Shown here in pieces: positions 35,081 through 42,447 of a stretch of DNA of 64,000 nt. Below the pieces are notes generated by a model. It saw only the letters and a program-made list of their open reading frames with translations, had not been told where the DNA came from and made no database searches. Numbering within the stretch: the stretch's first letter is position 1; every line of letters starts with the position of its first letter. The DNA is from JBBPZK01 sp965219175. GTDB lineage: Bacteria; Actinomycetota; Rubrobacteria; Rubrobacterales; Rubrobacteraceae. Both the position numbers and the translations under genes were made by a program. The stretch covers positions 1,178,001-1,242,000 of the forward strand of contig CBDCNI010000001.1 in NCBI GenBank assembly GCA_965219175.1, read 5' to 3'.

Positions 35081-36019
35081 CTAGGCTCGTCCAGAGGCGC
35101 TTTGTCTAGCTTCCTCCCGGTGGGTGACTGCCTGGACGATGCCGGCTGCTATCACTACCACGGCCGCCAGCACCGCTAGATACGCGCCGGCATGGATGAT
35201 TACTGTGCCGACCGGCACGTTGGTGCCGCCGCCGGCTGTGTTGAACGGTGGCTGGATGATCCGGTAGAGGATTCTGGCGCCGGAGGCGAAGCCGAGCACC
35301 GCTATCAAAGCGCCCATGGAGACCGGGGTCATAGGCGAGCGTCCGCGGGCCGCGACAACCACCAGGCCGACTATAACGATCGTGATCGCCAGCACCAGAC
35401 TGCTGGTGTGGGGTGTCGCGATCCAACCTCCCCAACTCTGCGGACCTCCGTGGCCCATGAACCCCTTGACCGTGTAGAACGTGAAGAAGGTATAGCCGAA
35501 GACAAACTGCGCCACCGCCCCGAGCGCTGCCAGGCCGAGCCACGGGTTCATCCCCGCCTGTACATCAGAGGCCCAAGAATATGCCGATGTTTCGCGGGCC
35601 GCCGGGCTGAAAGCGTGAACGAACCCGCCGACCATGACAACCACGCAACCGACCAGCCCGATCCAGATTCCCGGCAACAGCGTCACGGACGCGGCTTTCG
35701 AAGGCCCGCAGGCGTACATTAGGCAGCCGAAGGGCGGGATGATCATCCGGTATCCGAGTTGCAACGTGGCGAGCAACCCAACTATCCCCACGGCCAGCCC
35801 CATGCCGCGACCCCTGATAGGGTTGCGTCCGAGGGCGATCAGGACAAATGCCCCGACCGACACGATCGCGGAGAGCAGAATGAGATCCGAGGCGTGCGGA
35901 ATGCCGAACCACGCGTCCCTGGTATCCCCTTTGACAACATAGAAGTTCGAGCCCAGGGCTATGAACTGAAGCACGGAACCAGCCAATGCAAGCCACAGCC
36001 ATAAAGTAATCTTTGCCAT
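35081..36019 (-). CDS. Polytopic membrane protein with internal duplication
   Basis: A 312-residue protein with about eight membrane helices. The two halves are related. FGIPHASDLILLSAIV and WIATPHTSSLVLAITIV head equivalent helices, followed by RNPIRGRGMGLAVGIVG versus RSPMTPVSMGALIAVLG, and RMIIPPFGC versus RIIQPPFN close each repeat. I do not recognise the family. It is divergent from a MerR regulator gene, and a MerR-type dyad sits in its own promoter position, so it may be induced by the same metal or stress signal. Confidence 0.75.
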   Translation of the reverse strand: MAKITLWLWLALAGSVLQFIALGSNFYVVKGDTRDAWFGIPHASDLILLSAIVSVGAFVLIALGRNPIRGRGMGLAVGIVGLLATLQLGYRMIIPPFGCLMYACGPSKAASVTLLPGIWIGLVGCVVVMVGGFVHAFSPAARETSAYSWASDVQAGMNPWLGLAALGAVAQFVFGYTFFTFYTVKGFMGHGGPQSWGGWIATPHTSSLVLAITIVIVGLVVVAARGRSPMTPVSMGALIAVLGFASGARILYRIIQPPFNTAGGGTNVPVGTVIIHAGAYLAVLAAVVVIAAGIVQAVTHREEARQSASGRA

Positions 36020-36104
36020 TATATATTTGCGGTCTTATGGACTCGGGGATATAGATACTACCTCTCGCCGAGAACCGCTCAACCCCCTTTTCTGAATAAA
36101 TCCA

Positions 36105-36134
36105 TCCCTACCTTCCAGTCTACTGGAAACTCGA
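36105..36134 (-). promoter_or_regulatory. Possible MerR-type operator-promoter for the minus-strand membrane gene
   Basis: On the minus strand, TCGAGT and TAGGGA are 18 bases apart, and the spacer holds the perfect dyad TTCCAGT-AG-ACTGGAA. Long-spacer promoters with a central dyad are the hallmark of MerR activation. The hexamers are poor, which also fits. Confidence 0.45.
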
Positions 36135-36192
36135 TTAAGTGCAATAGATAGTCCATTAGCCAGGTTTCTTTGCAAGAAATCCTCGATTACTC

Positions 36193-36223
36193 TGTACCTT
36201 CCTGCGGCTGGAAGGTTTACAAT
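36193..36223 (+). promoter_or_regulatory. CueR-like MerR operator-promoter for merR and the hydrogenase operon
   Basis: ACCTTCC-N7-GGAAGGT (36196-36216) lies between a weak -35 (TGTACC) and -10 TACAAT, giving a 19-base spacer. This is the layout of the E. coli CueR-controlled copA promoter (established knowledge). It is 20 bases upstream of the merR ATG, and no terminator is visible between merR and the downstream operon. Confidence 0.65.
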
Positions 36224-36242
36224 GTAGCCTGGATCGAAGGGA

Positions 36243-36827
36243 ATGTTGGCTGAGAGGAGGCTTCGTATACCTGAGACGTCGCTCAAGATAGGTGAGGTGG
36301 CGCGGTTGGTGGGCGTGCCGGCCAAAACCCTGCGCTACTACGAGGAGATAGATCTCATTTCCCCGGCTGGTCGCACGGAGGCCGGATATCGTCTCTACGG
36401 TTGGCGGGAGTTGGAGCAGATCGAGTTCGTCCGGCGGGCCAAGCTGATGGGACTCTCCCTTGGTGAGATCCGGAGCCTCGTTCAGACGGCCGAAGATGGC
36501 ATACCCAACAAAGTGTTTCAGCGCCTGAATGGTCTCTTGGAAAACAGCTTGGCGGAGACCGGGCGCAAGATAGAGGAACTTCTTGCTTTTCGGGATAGTC
36601 TGCTGGAGTATCGCGAGCAGGCTTCGGAGGCCGAGTTGCAAGGCGCTTGCCGGTGCGGCGAGCGGGGAGAGAACGAATTCTGCGGTTGTGTCACGTCGGT
36701 CACCGACGGGGTGACGCCGCTCGACCTGCGGGTCATCCGGGAGAACGATCGGTTCGTAAAGAAAGTAGAGGAGAGAGAAGGGTGCCGGTGCGGCTGCTGC
36801 CAGCCGGTGTCCAGCGGGGTCATGTAA
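36243..36827 (+). CDS. MerR family transcriptional regulator with Cys-rich C-terminus
   Basis: A 194-residue protein. The MerR winged helix-turn-helix starts at ~14 (LKIGEVARLVGVPAKTLRYYEEIDLI) and is followed by the GYRLYGWRELEQIEFVRRAKLMGLSL block and a long dimerisation helix. The C-terminal third is unusual, with two Cys clusters (CRCGERGENEFCGC and CRCGCC) that could bind a metal. A CueR-like promoter dyad lies just upstream, so it probably controls itself. The next gene, the CooC-like ATPase, starts only 19 bases after its stop; it may therefore be the operon's metal-responsive switch. The metal (Ni, Cu or other) cannot be told from sequence. Confidence 0.85.
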   Translation: MLAERRLRIPETSLKIGEVARLVGVPAKTLRYYEEIDLISPAGRTEAGYRLYGWRELEQIEFVRRAKLMGLSLGEIRSLVQTAEDGIPNKVFQRLNGLLENSLAETGRKIEELLAFRDSLLEYREQASEAELQGACRCGERGENEFCGCVTSVTDGVTPLDLRVIRENDRFVKKVEEREGCRCGCCQPVSSGVM

Positions 36828-36846
36828 GAGAGAGTCAGGAGAGACC

Positions 36847-37644
36847 ATGAAGTTGGCGGTTGCGGGCAAGGGCGGTTCGGGGAAGACGACCATCTCGGCG
36901 ACGCTGTCGCGACTTTTGGCCCGGCGCGGTCATCCGGTAATGGCCGTGGACGGGGACCCGAACCCCAACCTCTCGGTCGCTCTGGGGATGAGCGAGGACA
37001 GCCGGAACAAGATGGTCCGGGTACCCAAGGACGTCATGGAGACTAGGGAAGAGGGCGGTACCCGCAGGCTGGTCATGGCGCGTCCCATCGAGGAGGTAAC
37101 GGCCGAGTATGCGATGCCCGCGCCGGATGGGGTGAACCTGATGGTGATGACGGGTGTGGATCACGCCGGGGCCGGGTGACTGTGCGCGGCGCACGCTCGT
37201 GTGCGCGGCCTGCTCGGTGAGCTGGCGACGGGGACCAACGGAGAGACCATGACTATTACCGACATGGAGGCTTCTATCGAGCACATGAGCCGGGGAACTA
37301 TCCGGCACGTGGATGCGATGATCATGGTGACCGAGCCCTACTTCCGCTCCCTTGAGACCGTAGGTAGGATGGCGCCGCTGGCTAAAGAGCTAGGTATCGA
37401 GCACGTCTGGGTGGTTGCCAACAAGGTGCGGAGCGCGCGGGACGAGGAGATCATCCGCTCTTACTGCGCGGAGCACGGCGTAGAGCTCGGCGCGGTAGTT
37501 CCTTGGGACGAGGCGATACAGGAAGCCGACCGGGAAGGTCGGGCGCTGATGGACTACGACCCGGAAGCCCCGGCAGTAGTCGCCGTAGAGGGGATCGCGG
37601 ATCTGGTGGAAGGCAAGCCGGGGAGTAACGGGAGAGGAGAGTAG
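36847..37644 (+). CDS. CooC-like nickel-insertion ATPase with in-frame TGA in the CxC motif (candidate selenoprotein)
   Basis: A MinD/CooC-type ATPase of 265 codons if the TGA at 37177-37179 (codon 111) is read through. The P-loop GKGGSGKTT is at residues 7-15, with DGDPNPNLSVALG following. Both sides of the TGA are in the same frame. The sequence runs GVDHAGAG, TGA, LC-AAHARVRGLLGEL, so the TGA replaces the first Cys of the GxGCxC motif that binds metal in CooC (Cys112/Cys114 in CooC1, from memory). A hairpin with a G-headed loop begins 9 bases after the TGA. Either it encodes selenocysteine or the gene is broken by one substitution. It is the first structural gene of the hydrogenase operon and may supply nickel, since hypA and hypB are absent. 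Confidence 0.75.
37189..37206 (+). other. SECIS-like hairpin after the in-frame TGA
   Basis: GCGCAC and GTGCGC form a perfect 6-bp stem around the loop GCTCGT. The loop begins with G and starts 15 bases after the TGA, close to the geometry described for bacterial SECIS elements. Weaker pairing continues outward past a G-G mismatch. High GC makes chance hairpins common, so this is supportive rather than proof. Confidence 0.45.
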
Positions 37645-37648
37645 TGCG

Positions 37649-38956
37649 ATGACGATTCACGCGCCGACGGAGGTGCAGGCTCCCCCGGGCCAGGTCCAGG
37701 AACCGGAGGAAGAGCGCCGGCACGCGCCGGAGGGACCGGTAAAGGTCGTTCATGCTTTCTGGATGGCTGGGATGAGTTGCGACGGGTGCAGCATCTCCGT
37801 GACCGGTGCGACAAACCCGAAGGTGGAGGACCTGATGGCCGGTATAATCCCCGGCCTCCCGAAGGTCGTCCTGCACCATCCGGTGCTCGCCGAGGAGGTA
37901 GGGGAGGAGTTCATACATCCCTACAAGCTGGCGGAAGAGGGAAAGCTTGACGCTCCCTACGTGTGCATCTACGAGGGCTCCATCGCGGACGAGCGGATCG
38001 CCGCCGAGAACGGCGGGTACTTCTCGGCGATGGGCATGCAGGCCATCGCCAGCGGAGAGGAGGAACCGCTCGACGGCGGGACGCCCCTCTCGACCGCCGA
38101 CCGTATGGCTCAGATGGCGCCGGGCGCGGCGGCGGTGATCGCCATCGGCACCTGCGCGACCTGGGGCGGCGTTCCGGCCGCCGCCGGAAACCCGACCGGC
38201 GCGATGAGCCTTATGGACTTCCTGGGTAAGGACTATCGTAGCGCCCTGGGACTGCCTGTCATCAACATCCCCGGCTGCGCTCCTATAGGGGACAACTTTA
38301 CCGAAACGGTGGCGGCGATCCTGATGTTCCTCCAGGGCATCGGGCCGCTGCCGGAGTTCGACGAGCTTGGGCGGCCGGCCTGGCTCTTTGGCGAGACCGT
38401 CCATCGCGGCTGCACGCGGGCCGGATACTACGAGGAGGGCGTCTTCGCCGAGGACTACGGGGACAAGGAGTGCCTGGTCGAGATCGGCTGCTGGGGACCG
38501 GTTGTCAACTGCAACATCGTCTCTCGCGGCGCCCAGTCGCACATGGGCGGCTGCATGGCGGCGGGCGGGCCGTGCATAGGATGTACTATGCCCGGCTTCC
38601 CGGACAAGTTCGCGCCGTTCTACAAGACTCCGCCGGGCTCTCTCGTGTCCAGCACTACCTCCAGGACGACCGGCTTCGGGATGCGGCGACTGCGCGCCCT
38701 GAGCAACCACGACCGCAACCGGGAGGTTCGTTGGGATGCGGTGAACGACGGCGAAGTCCCTAGCGGGTGGGGTGAGATCGAGAAACCGAGCGTGCTGGAT
38801 AAGACGGTCCATTTCTTCTACGAGAAGCTCCAATTCTCCGGCAAGAACAGAAAGCCGGGGCGGGCAGATTCACGCAAATACTTCATGGACATGCCACCCC
38901 GGACGGAAGGCATGCAGGCTCCCCGCGACACCGATGAGCCGGCGGAAGAGGGGTAG
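37649..38956 (+). CDS. [NiFe]-hydrogenase small subunit
   Basis: A 435-residue electron-transfer subunit. It has the proximal-cluster motif MSCDGCSISVTGA with GTCATWGG and IPGCAPIGDNF. The distal and medial cluster region runs HRGCTRAGYY, EIGCWGPVVNC, GGCMAAGGPCIGCTMPGFPDKFAPFY. The N-terminus is a Pro/Glu-rich tail without a twin-arginine signal, so the enzyme is probably cytoplasmic. It resembles small subunits of actinobacterial high-affinity uptake hydrogenases (group 1h/1l-like), but I cannot fix the subgroup. A C-terminal extension of ~85 residues follows the last cluster ligands. ATG start, 4 bases after the CooC-like gene. Confidence 0.93.
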   Translation: MTIHAPTEVQAPPGQVQEPEEERRHAPEGPVKVVHAFWMAGMSCDGCSISVTGATNPKVEDLMAGIIPGLPKVVLHHPVLAEEVGEEFIHPYKLAEEGKLDAPYVCIYEGSIADERIAAENGGYFSAMGMQAIASGEEEPLDGGTPLSTADRMAQMAPGAAAVIAIGTCATWGGVPAAAGNPTGAMSLMDFLGKDYRSALGLPVINIPGCAPIGDNFTETVAAILMFLQGIGPLPEFDELGRPAWLFGETVHRGCTRAGYYEEGVFAEDYGDKECLVEIGCWGPVVNCNIVSRGAQSHMGGCMAAGGPCIGCTMPGFPDKFAPFYKTPPGSLVSSTTSRTTGFGMRRLRALSNHDRNREVRWDAVNDGEVPSGWGEIEKPSVLDKTVHFFYEKLQFSGKNRKPGRADSRKYFMDMPPRTEGMQAPRDTDEPAEEG

Positions 38957-38959
38957 GCT

Positions 38960-39265
38960 GTGACTGACCCTCAATTGTATGAGATTTGGGGCTGGAGCCT
39001 GGTGGTGGCGGCAGTCGTCGTTATTCTCGCCGCTGTTTTGCTGATCGCGATACTAATAGTCGCCCGTCGTATCTTGACCCACGCCAGGCAGGCGCTCTCG
39101 GCCGCGGAGTCGATAGCGGAAGACACGAAAATCATCTGGAAGTTGGATGATACCAATCGGCTCGCCGAGGAAGTCCTGGAGGCCGCCGAGAGCATCGAGG
39201 AACACGGAGGCCATGTCGCCGGTGCCTTGCAAGGAGATAGGGCGGCTAATGGAGGTGGAGCATGA
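38960..39265 (+). CDS. Single-pass membrane/coiled-coil protein, hydrogenase spacer gene 1
   Basis: A 101-residue protein with one long N-terminal membrane helix (~12-36, VVAAVVVILAAVLLIAILIV) followed by an amphipathic helix with heptad-like spacing (HARQALSAAESIAEDTKIIWKLDDTNRLAEEVLEAAESIEEH). It is the first of five consecutive genes of about 90-104 residues with the same layout between the hydrogenase subunits. GTG start 3 bases after the small-subunit stop; its stop overlaps the next ATG. A stalk or membrane scaffold role is inferred, by analogy with HucM of the mycobacterial Huc hydrogenase. Confidence 0.8.
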   Translation: MTDPQLYEIWGWSLVVAAVVVILAAVLLIAILIVARRILTHARQALSAAESIAEDTKIIWKLDDTNRLAEEVLEAAESIEEHGGHVAGALQGDRAANGGGA

Positions 39266-39564
39266 TACTCGCGCTGGTGAGTGAAGGTGCGGGATACATG
39301 GTGTGGTGGGTCTCGCTCGGGATCGGGGCGGCGGTCATCGTGGTCGTGGCCGTGTTGCTCGCCCTGATCGTCCGTACCGCCCGCCAGATAGACGCGGCGG
39401 TGTCGGAGATCTGGACGGTAGGCCAGAGGATAGCTAACAATACCATCCACATCCCGCTCTTGAATCATACTAATCGGGTGGTGGAACGTCTCCTCGATGT
39501 GGCGGCGGGCATAGACGGGGCCGCCGCCACGATCGAGGAAGAAACCAGCGGAGAAGGAGGCTGA
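39262..39564 (+). CDS. Single-pass membrane/coiled-coil protein, hydrogenase spacer gene 2
   Basis: A 100-residue protein: membrane helix ~13-38 (WWVSLGIGAAVIVVVAVLLALIV), then ARQIDAAVSEIWTVGQRIANNT and a second helix NHTNRVVERLLDVAAGIDGAAATIEEE. The segment NHTNRVVERLLDVAAGI parallels DDTNRLAEEVLEAAESI in the preceding gene, which suggests paralogy. ATGA overlap with gene 1. Confidence 0.8.
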   Translation: MILALVSEGAGYMVWWVSLGIGAAVIVVVAVLLALIVRTARQIDAAVSEIWTVGQRIANNTIHIPLLNHTNRVVERLLDVAAGIDGAAATIEEETSGEGG

Positions 39565-39565
39565 C

Positions 39566-39880
39566 GTGGCCGTACTGTTGATGGTACTTTCGGCGCTCGC
39601 GGTTGTGGTGCTCTTCGGGGCGCTGGTCTTTTTCCTGATCCGGATAATCTCCGCCCTGGAGAGCATCGGGGGAGAGACGCCCCGTGGATACAGCAGCGAG
39701 TCTAGCTACCTCTCCAAGATCGCCTTCGGTGTGCGTGCCATAGAGCAGCAGACGGGCCATCTCGGCCCGGAAGTTACGCGCCTGAATGAGAGCCTCGGCC
39801 AGGCAGCCGGAGGCTTAAAGAGCATAGACGACCACCTCGGGCGGACCATCGAGGCCGCCGGACGGCAGGAAGGAGCTTAG
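39566..39880 (+). CDS. Single-pass membrane/coiled-coil protein, hydrogenase spacer gene 3
   Basis: A 104-residue protein with the membrane helix right at the N-terminus (~2-26), then a polar linker (GGETPRGYSSESSYLSK) and a long helix (FGVRAIEQQTGHLGPEVTRLNESLGQAAGGLKSIDDHLGRTIEAAG) with periodic hydrophobic residues. GTG start one base after the previous stop. Same layout as its neighbours but lower sequence similarity. Confidence 0.78.
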   Translation: MAVLLMVLSALAVVVLFGALVFFLIRIISALESIGGETPRGYSSESSYLSKIAFGVRAIEQQTGHLGPEVTRLNESLGQAAGGLKSIDDHLGRTIEAAGRQEGA

Positions 39881-39881
39881 G

Positions 39882-40184
39882 ATGGAGATACCGGTTGCGG
39901 TGTACGTGATCTGGTGGGCCACCTTAATCGTCGCCGTGGTGGTCGTGCTGCCGCTGGCCGTCTACCTGCTCCACCGTACCTTGAGCGCCGCCCGGCAGAT
40001 AGAGCGGTACGCGGCGAGGGCGCTTCAGGCCGGCGTGGGGATAGCCGTTAATACCGAGAACGTCTCAGCCCTGGAAGGCACAATCTCCACGGCGACGGGA
40101 ATCCTTGAGACGACGAACTCCATCGAGGAAAGGACCGGGGCGATCGAGGAATTCTTCGAGGCTCAGACGGGAGGATCGCGATGA
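39882..40184 (+). CDS. Single-pass membrane/coiled-coil protein, hydrogenase spacer gene 4
   Basis: A 100-residue protein: membrane helix ~7-32, then LSAARQIERYAARALQAGVGIAVNTENVSALEGTISTATGILETTNSIEERTGAIEEFFEA. The ARQI-containing segment after the membrane helix also occurs in spacer gene 2. ATG start one base after the previous stop; its stop overlaps the next ATG (ATGA). Confidence 0.8.
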   Translation: MEIPVAVYVIWWATLIVAVVVVLPLAVYLLHRTLSAARQIERYAARALQAGVGIAVNTENVSALEGTISTATGILETTNSIEERTGAIEEFFEAQTGGSR

Positions 40185-40450
40185 GCGTTCTTACGCTCTT
40201 GACGCTGGTGGCTGTTGCGATAGTGGTGCTGGTTCTGGTCGTCTATCTGGTGGGGATCGCCTACTACCTGGCGAAGGCGGACCGGCATCTGGTGAAGCTG
40301 GTCGGCGGGTTGCAGGCTATACAAGGTCACGTCCGGCCGCTGCCGGAGCATTTAGGTACGATCAACGGCGCTATGAAGGCGCTCCGGGACGACCTGCGGG
40401 GGGCCGATCGGCACCTCGAAGGCGTCGGCCGGATACTGGAACGGGAATAG
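40181..40450 (+). CDS. Single-pass membrane/coiled-coil protein, hydrogenase spacer gene 5
   Basis: An 89-residue protein with a membrane helix at ~4-28 (TLLTLVAVAIVVLVLVVYLVG), then a basic amphipathic helix (KADRHLVKLVGGLQAIQGHVRPLPEHLGTINGAMKALRDDLRGADRHLEGVGRILE). It ends 14 bases before the large-subunit start. It is the last of the five. Confidence 0.8.
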   Translation: MSVLTLLTLVAVAIVVLVLVVYLVGIAYYLAKADRHLVKLVGGLQAIQGHVRPLPEHLGTINGAMKALRDDLRGADRHLEGVGRILERE

Positions 40451-40464
40451 GAGGGGTCCAAAAA

Positions 40465-42354
40465 GTGTGCTTCAAGAACCTACCGGTGGAGTTCGACTCC
40501 GAGGGAAAGCCATATCTGAGGGATGACGTTCGGGACCCGTACGGGACGGAGCGGAGCCCGGACCTGAACGGCGGATCGGTCGCCACGTTGAGCCGGGACC
40601 AGATCGAGGATCTCCTCGCCCGCAACGGCCACATCCAACAAAAGAACTTCGACCCCGTAACGCGCGTGGCCGGGGCACTGGCGTTCCATTCGGTGGTTGA
40701 CCTGGAGGAGCGGAAAGTCCTGGAGAGCCGGTCGGTGGCGACCTTGTTCCGGGGATACGAGATCATAATGATGGGTCGCGACCCGCGCGACGCGATCTAC
40801 ATCACCAGCCGGGCTTGCGGAGTCTGCGGCGGAACCCACTCCGGCACGGCGGCCCTGGCGACCGAGATGGCGATAGGCATCAAGCCGCCGCCGATGGGCA
40901 TAGTGCTCCGGAACATGCTCTCAGTCCTAGAGTACCTCCTCGACCTGCCGCTGCATCTGTTTATGCTCGCTGGGCCGGACTTCTCGGAGAACGTCATCCG
41001 AAAGACGAACCCGGAGATCTGGGACCTCGCGACGCGCACTGAAGCCCCGCACGCCAACGTCCACGGCTACGCCACGATGGGCGAGTTGATGACGGACATG
41101 AACGCGCTCTCCGGCTCGTTGTACCTTGAGGCGCTGGGGATGACCCGCGTGGCTAAAGAAGCCTACGCGCTCATCGGCGGTAAGTTCCCGCATCCGCAGA
41201 CGATGGTTCCGGGTGGTGTGAGCGCGACGGTGACGATCTCGACGATGAATGAGATCTACCTTCGGTTGCAACAGTTCTTCGACTACGGCAAGAAGTGCGC
41301 GGCTATCTACGACGACATCGTCGACTTCTTCTACGACGCGAACCCACAGTACCGGGACGTTGGCCGCACGCCCGCGAACCTCGTAGACCTCGGTGTCTGG
41401 GACGACCCGGAGGCTTACGACGCGACCTACGAGAACTGCAACGAGTGGGGCGAGAAGCGCTGGGCCACGCCAGGCGTGATCGTGGACGGTCAGCTCGTCA
41501 CCACTAAGCTTCAGAACATAAACCTCGGGATGGAGGAGTTTATCGACCACTCCTTCTACGAGGAATGGGAAGGCCAGGCTTTCAAGACCGACCCGCTTGG
41601 CGCTCCGTTGAGCCCGCACCACCCCTGGAACAAGGAGACCAAGCCCCGTCCGCAGGCCCCGAATTGGCGGGAGAAGTATACGTGGTCAACCTCTCCCAGG
41701 TGGGATCGGATGCCGATGGACGCCGAATGCACCGCCCGGATGTGGACCACGGCCGCGGCGCAACTGATCCCGGAGAACCCGTACATAGACCCGACCGGAC
41801 ACAGCCTCAAGCTGCTGTTGCCGAGGGGGCGGGAGCCGGAGATGGAGCTTGAGTGGAAGATCCCCGACGTGTGGAACGCCCTGGAGCGCGACCGTGGCCG
41901 GGCCTACTGCGTCGCCTACACGGCGCTCGTCGGCCTCAACACCTGGCATCAGGGGATGGAGCTGATGAAGCAGGGCCGCACGGATGTCAGCGCGAAGTAC
42001 GAGGTCCCTAAAGGTCAGCGGCTCGGAGTCGGGTTCTGGGGAGCCGGGCGTGGCTACGTCAGCCACCACATGATGCTCGATGACGGGGTTGTGACCAATT
42101 ACCAGATCATCACTCCTTCGACCATCAACGCCTCGCCCCGCGACCCGTGGGGGACGCCGGGGATGTACGAGATCGCCGCGCTCAACACTCCCATCCTTGA
42201 GAACAGCCCCGAAGGCAAGTTTCAGGGGATAGACATCCAGCGCTCCATCCGCTCCTTCGACCCCTGCATGCCGTGTACCACTCACATCCACACCGAGGGC
42301 GGGGGCGTCGTCACGCGTGAGGTCAACACCTGCGCTTGCGGGGCGGACGATTGA
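40465..42354 (+). CDS. [NiFe]-hydrogenase large subunit
   Basis: A 629-residue catalytic subunit that binds the NiFe(CN)2CO centre. The N-terminal ligand motif is RACGVCGGTHS and the C-terminal one is FDPCMPCTTH; all four Ni-ligand Cys are present and none is TGA-encoded. About 22 residues (IHTEGG...TCACGADD) follow the last His and should be removed by a maturation protease. Start GTG 40465 with GAGGGGT 8 bases upstream; the frame is open further back only as a shadow of the spacer genes. It pairs with the small subunit, although five small genes stand between them. The sequence is of the actinobacterial uptake (H2-oxidising) type. Confidence 0.93.
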   Translation: MCFKNLPVEFDSEGKPYLRDDVRDPYGTERSPDLNGGSVATLSRDQIEDLLARNGHIQQKNFDPVTRVAGALAFHSVVDLEERKVLESRSVATLFRGYEIIMMGRDPRDAIYITSRACGVCGGTHSGTAALATEMAIGIKPPPMGIVLRNMLSVLEYLLDLPLHLFMLAGPDFSENVIRKTNPEIWDLATRTEAPHANVHGYATMGELMTDMNALSGSLYLEALGMTRVAKEAYALIGGKFPHPQTMVPGGVSATVTISTMNEIYLRLQQFFDYGKKCAAIYDDIVDFFYDANPQYRDVGRTPANLVDLGVWDDPEAYDATYENCNEWGEKRWATPGVIVDGQLVTTKLQNINLGMEEFIDHSFYEEWEGQAFKTDPLGAPLSPHHPWNKETKPRPQAPNWREKYTWSTSPRWDRMPMDAECTARMWTTAAAQLIPENPYIDPTGHSLKLLLPRGREPEMELEWKIPDVWNALERDRGRAYCVAYTALVGLNTWHQGMELMKQGRTDVSAKYEVPKGQRLGVGFWGAGRGYVSHHMMLDDGVVTNYQIITPSTINASPRDPWGTPGMYEIAALNTPILENSPEGKFQGIDIQRSIRSFDPCMPCTTHIHTEGGGVVTREVNTCACGADD

Positions 42355-42447
42355 TAGCTGGTCAGCCAGTCAGCTTGACAGTCGGTCAGCAAAAGCCCCG
42401 GTTGGCAATATTGCCTGAAATGCTGAGGTGCTGAAATGCCGACAGGC
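42355..42447 (+). repeat. GCTGAC-type dispersed repeat, copy 2
   Basis: A 93-base stretch between the large subunit and the next gene. The first part is GTCAGC-based (reverse orientation relative to copy 1), and the second part reads CTGAAATGCTGAGGTGCTGAAATG. The repeat supplies both the GAGG ribosome-binding site and the ATG of the next gene. Confidence 0.6.

Noticed and set aside
40105..40464. Open frame extending the hydrogenase large subunit upstream by 120 residues
   Set aside because: The extension is Arg/Gly-rich shadow sequence over two well-packed membrane-protein genes; GTG 40465 has a good ribosome-binding site and fits the family's N-terminus.
42250..42354. Sec in the hydrogenase large subunit (NiFeSe type)
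   Set aside because: The C-terminal motif reads DPCMPC with ordinary Cys codons; no in-frame TGA is present.
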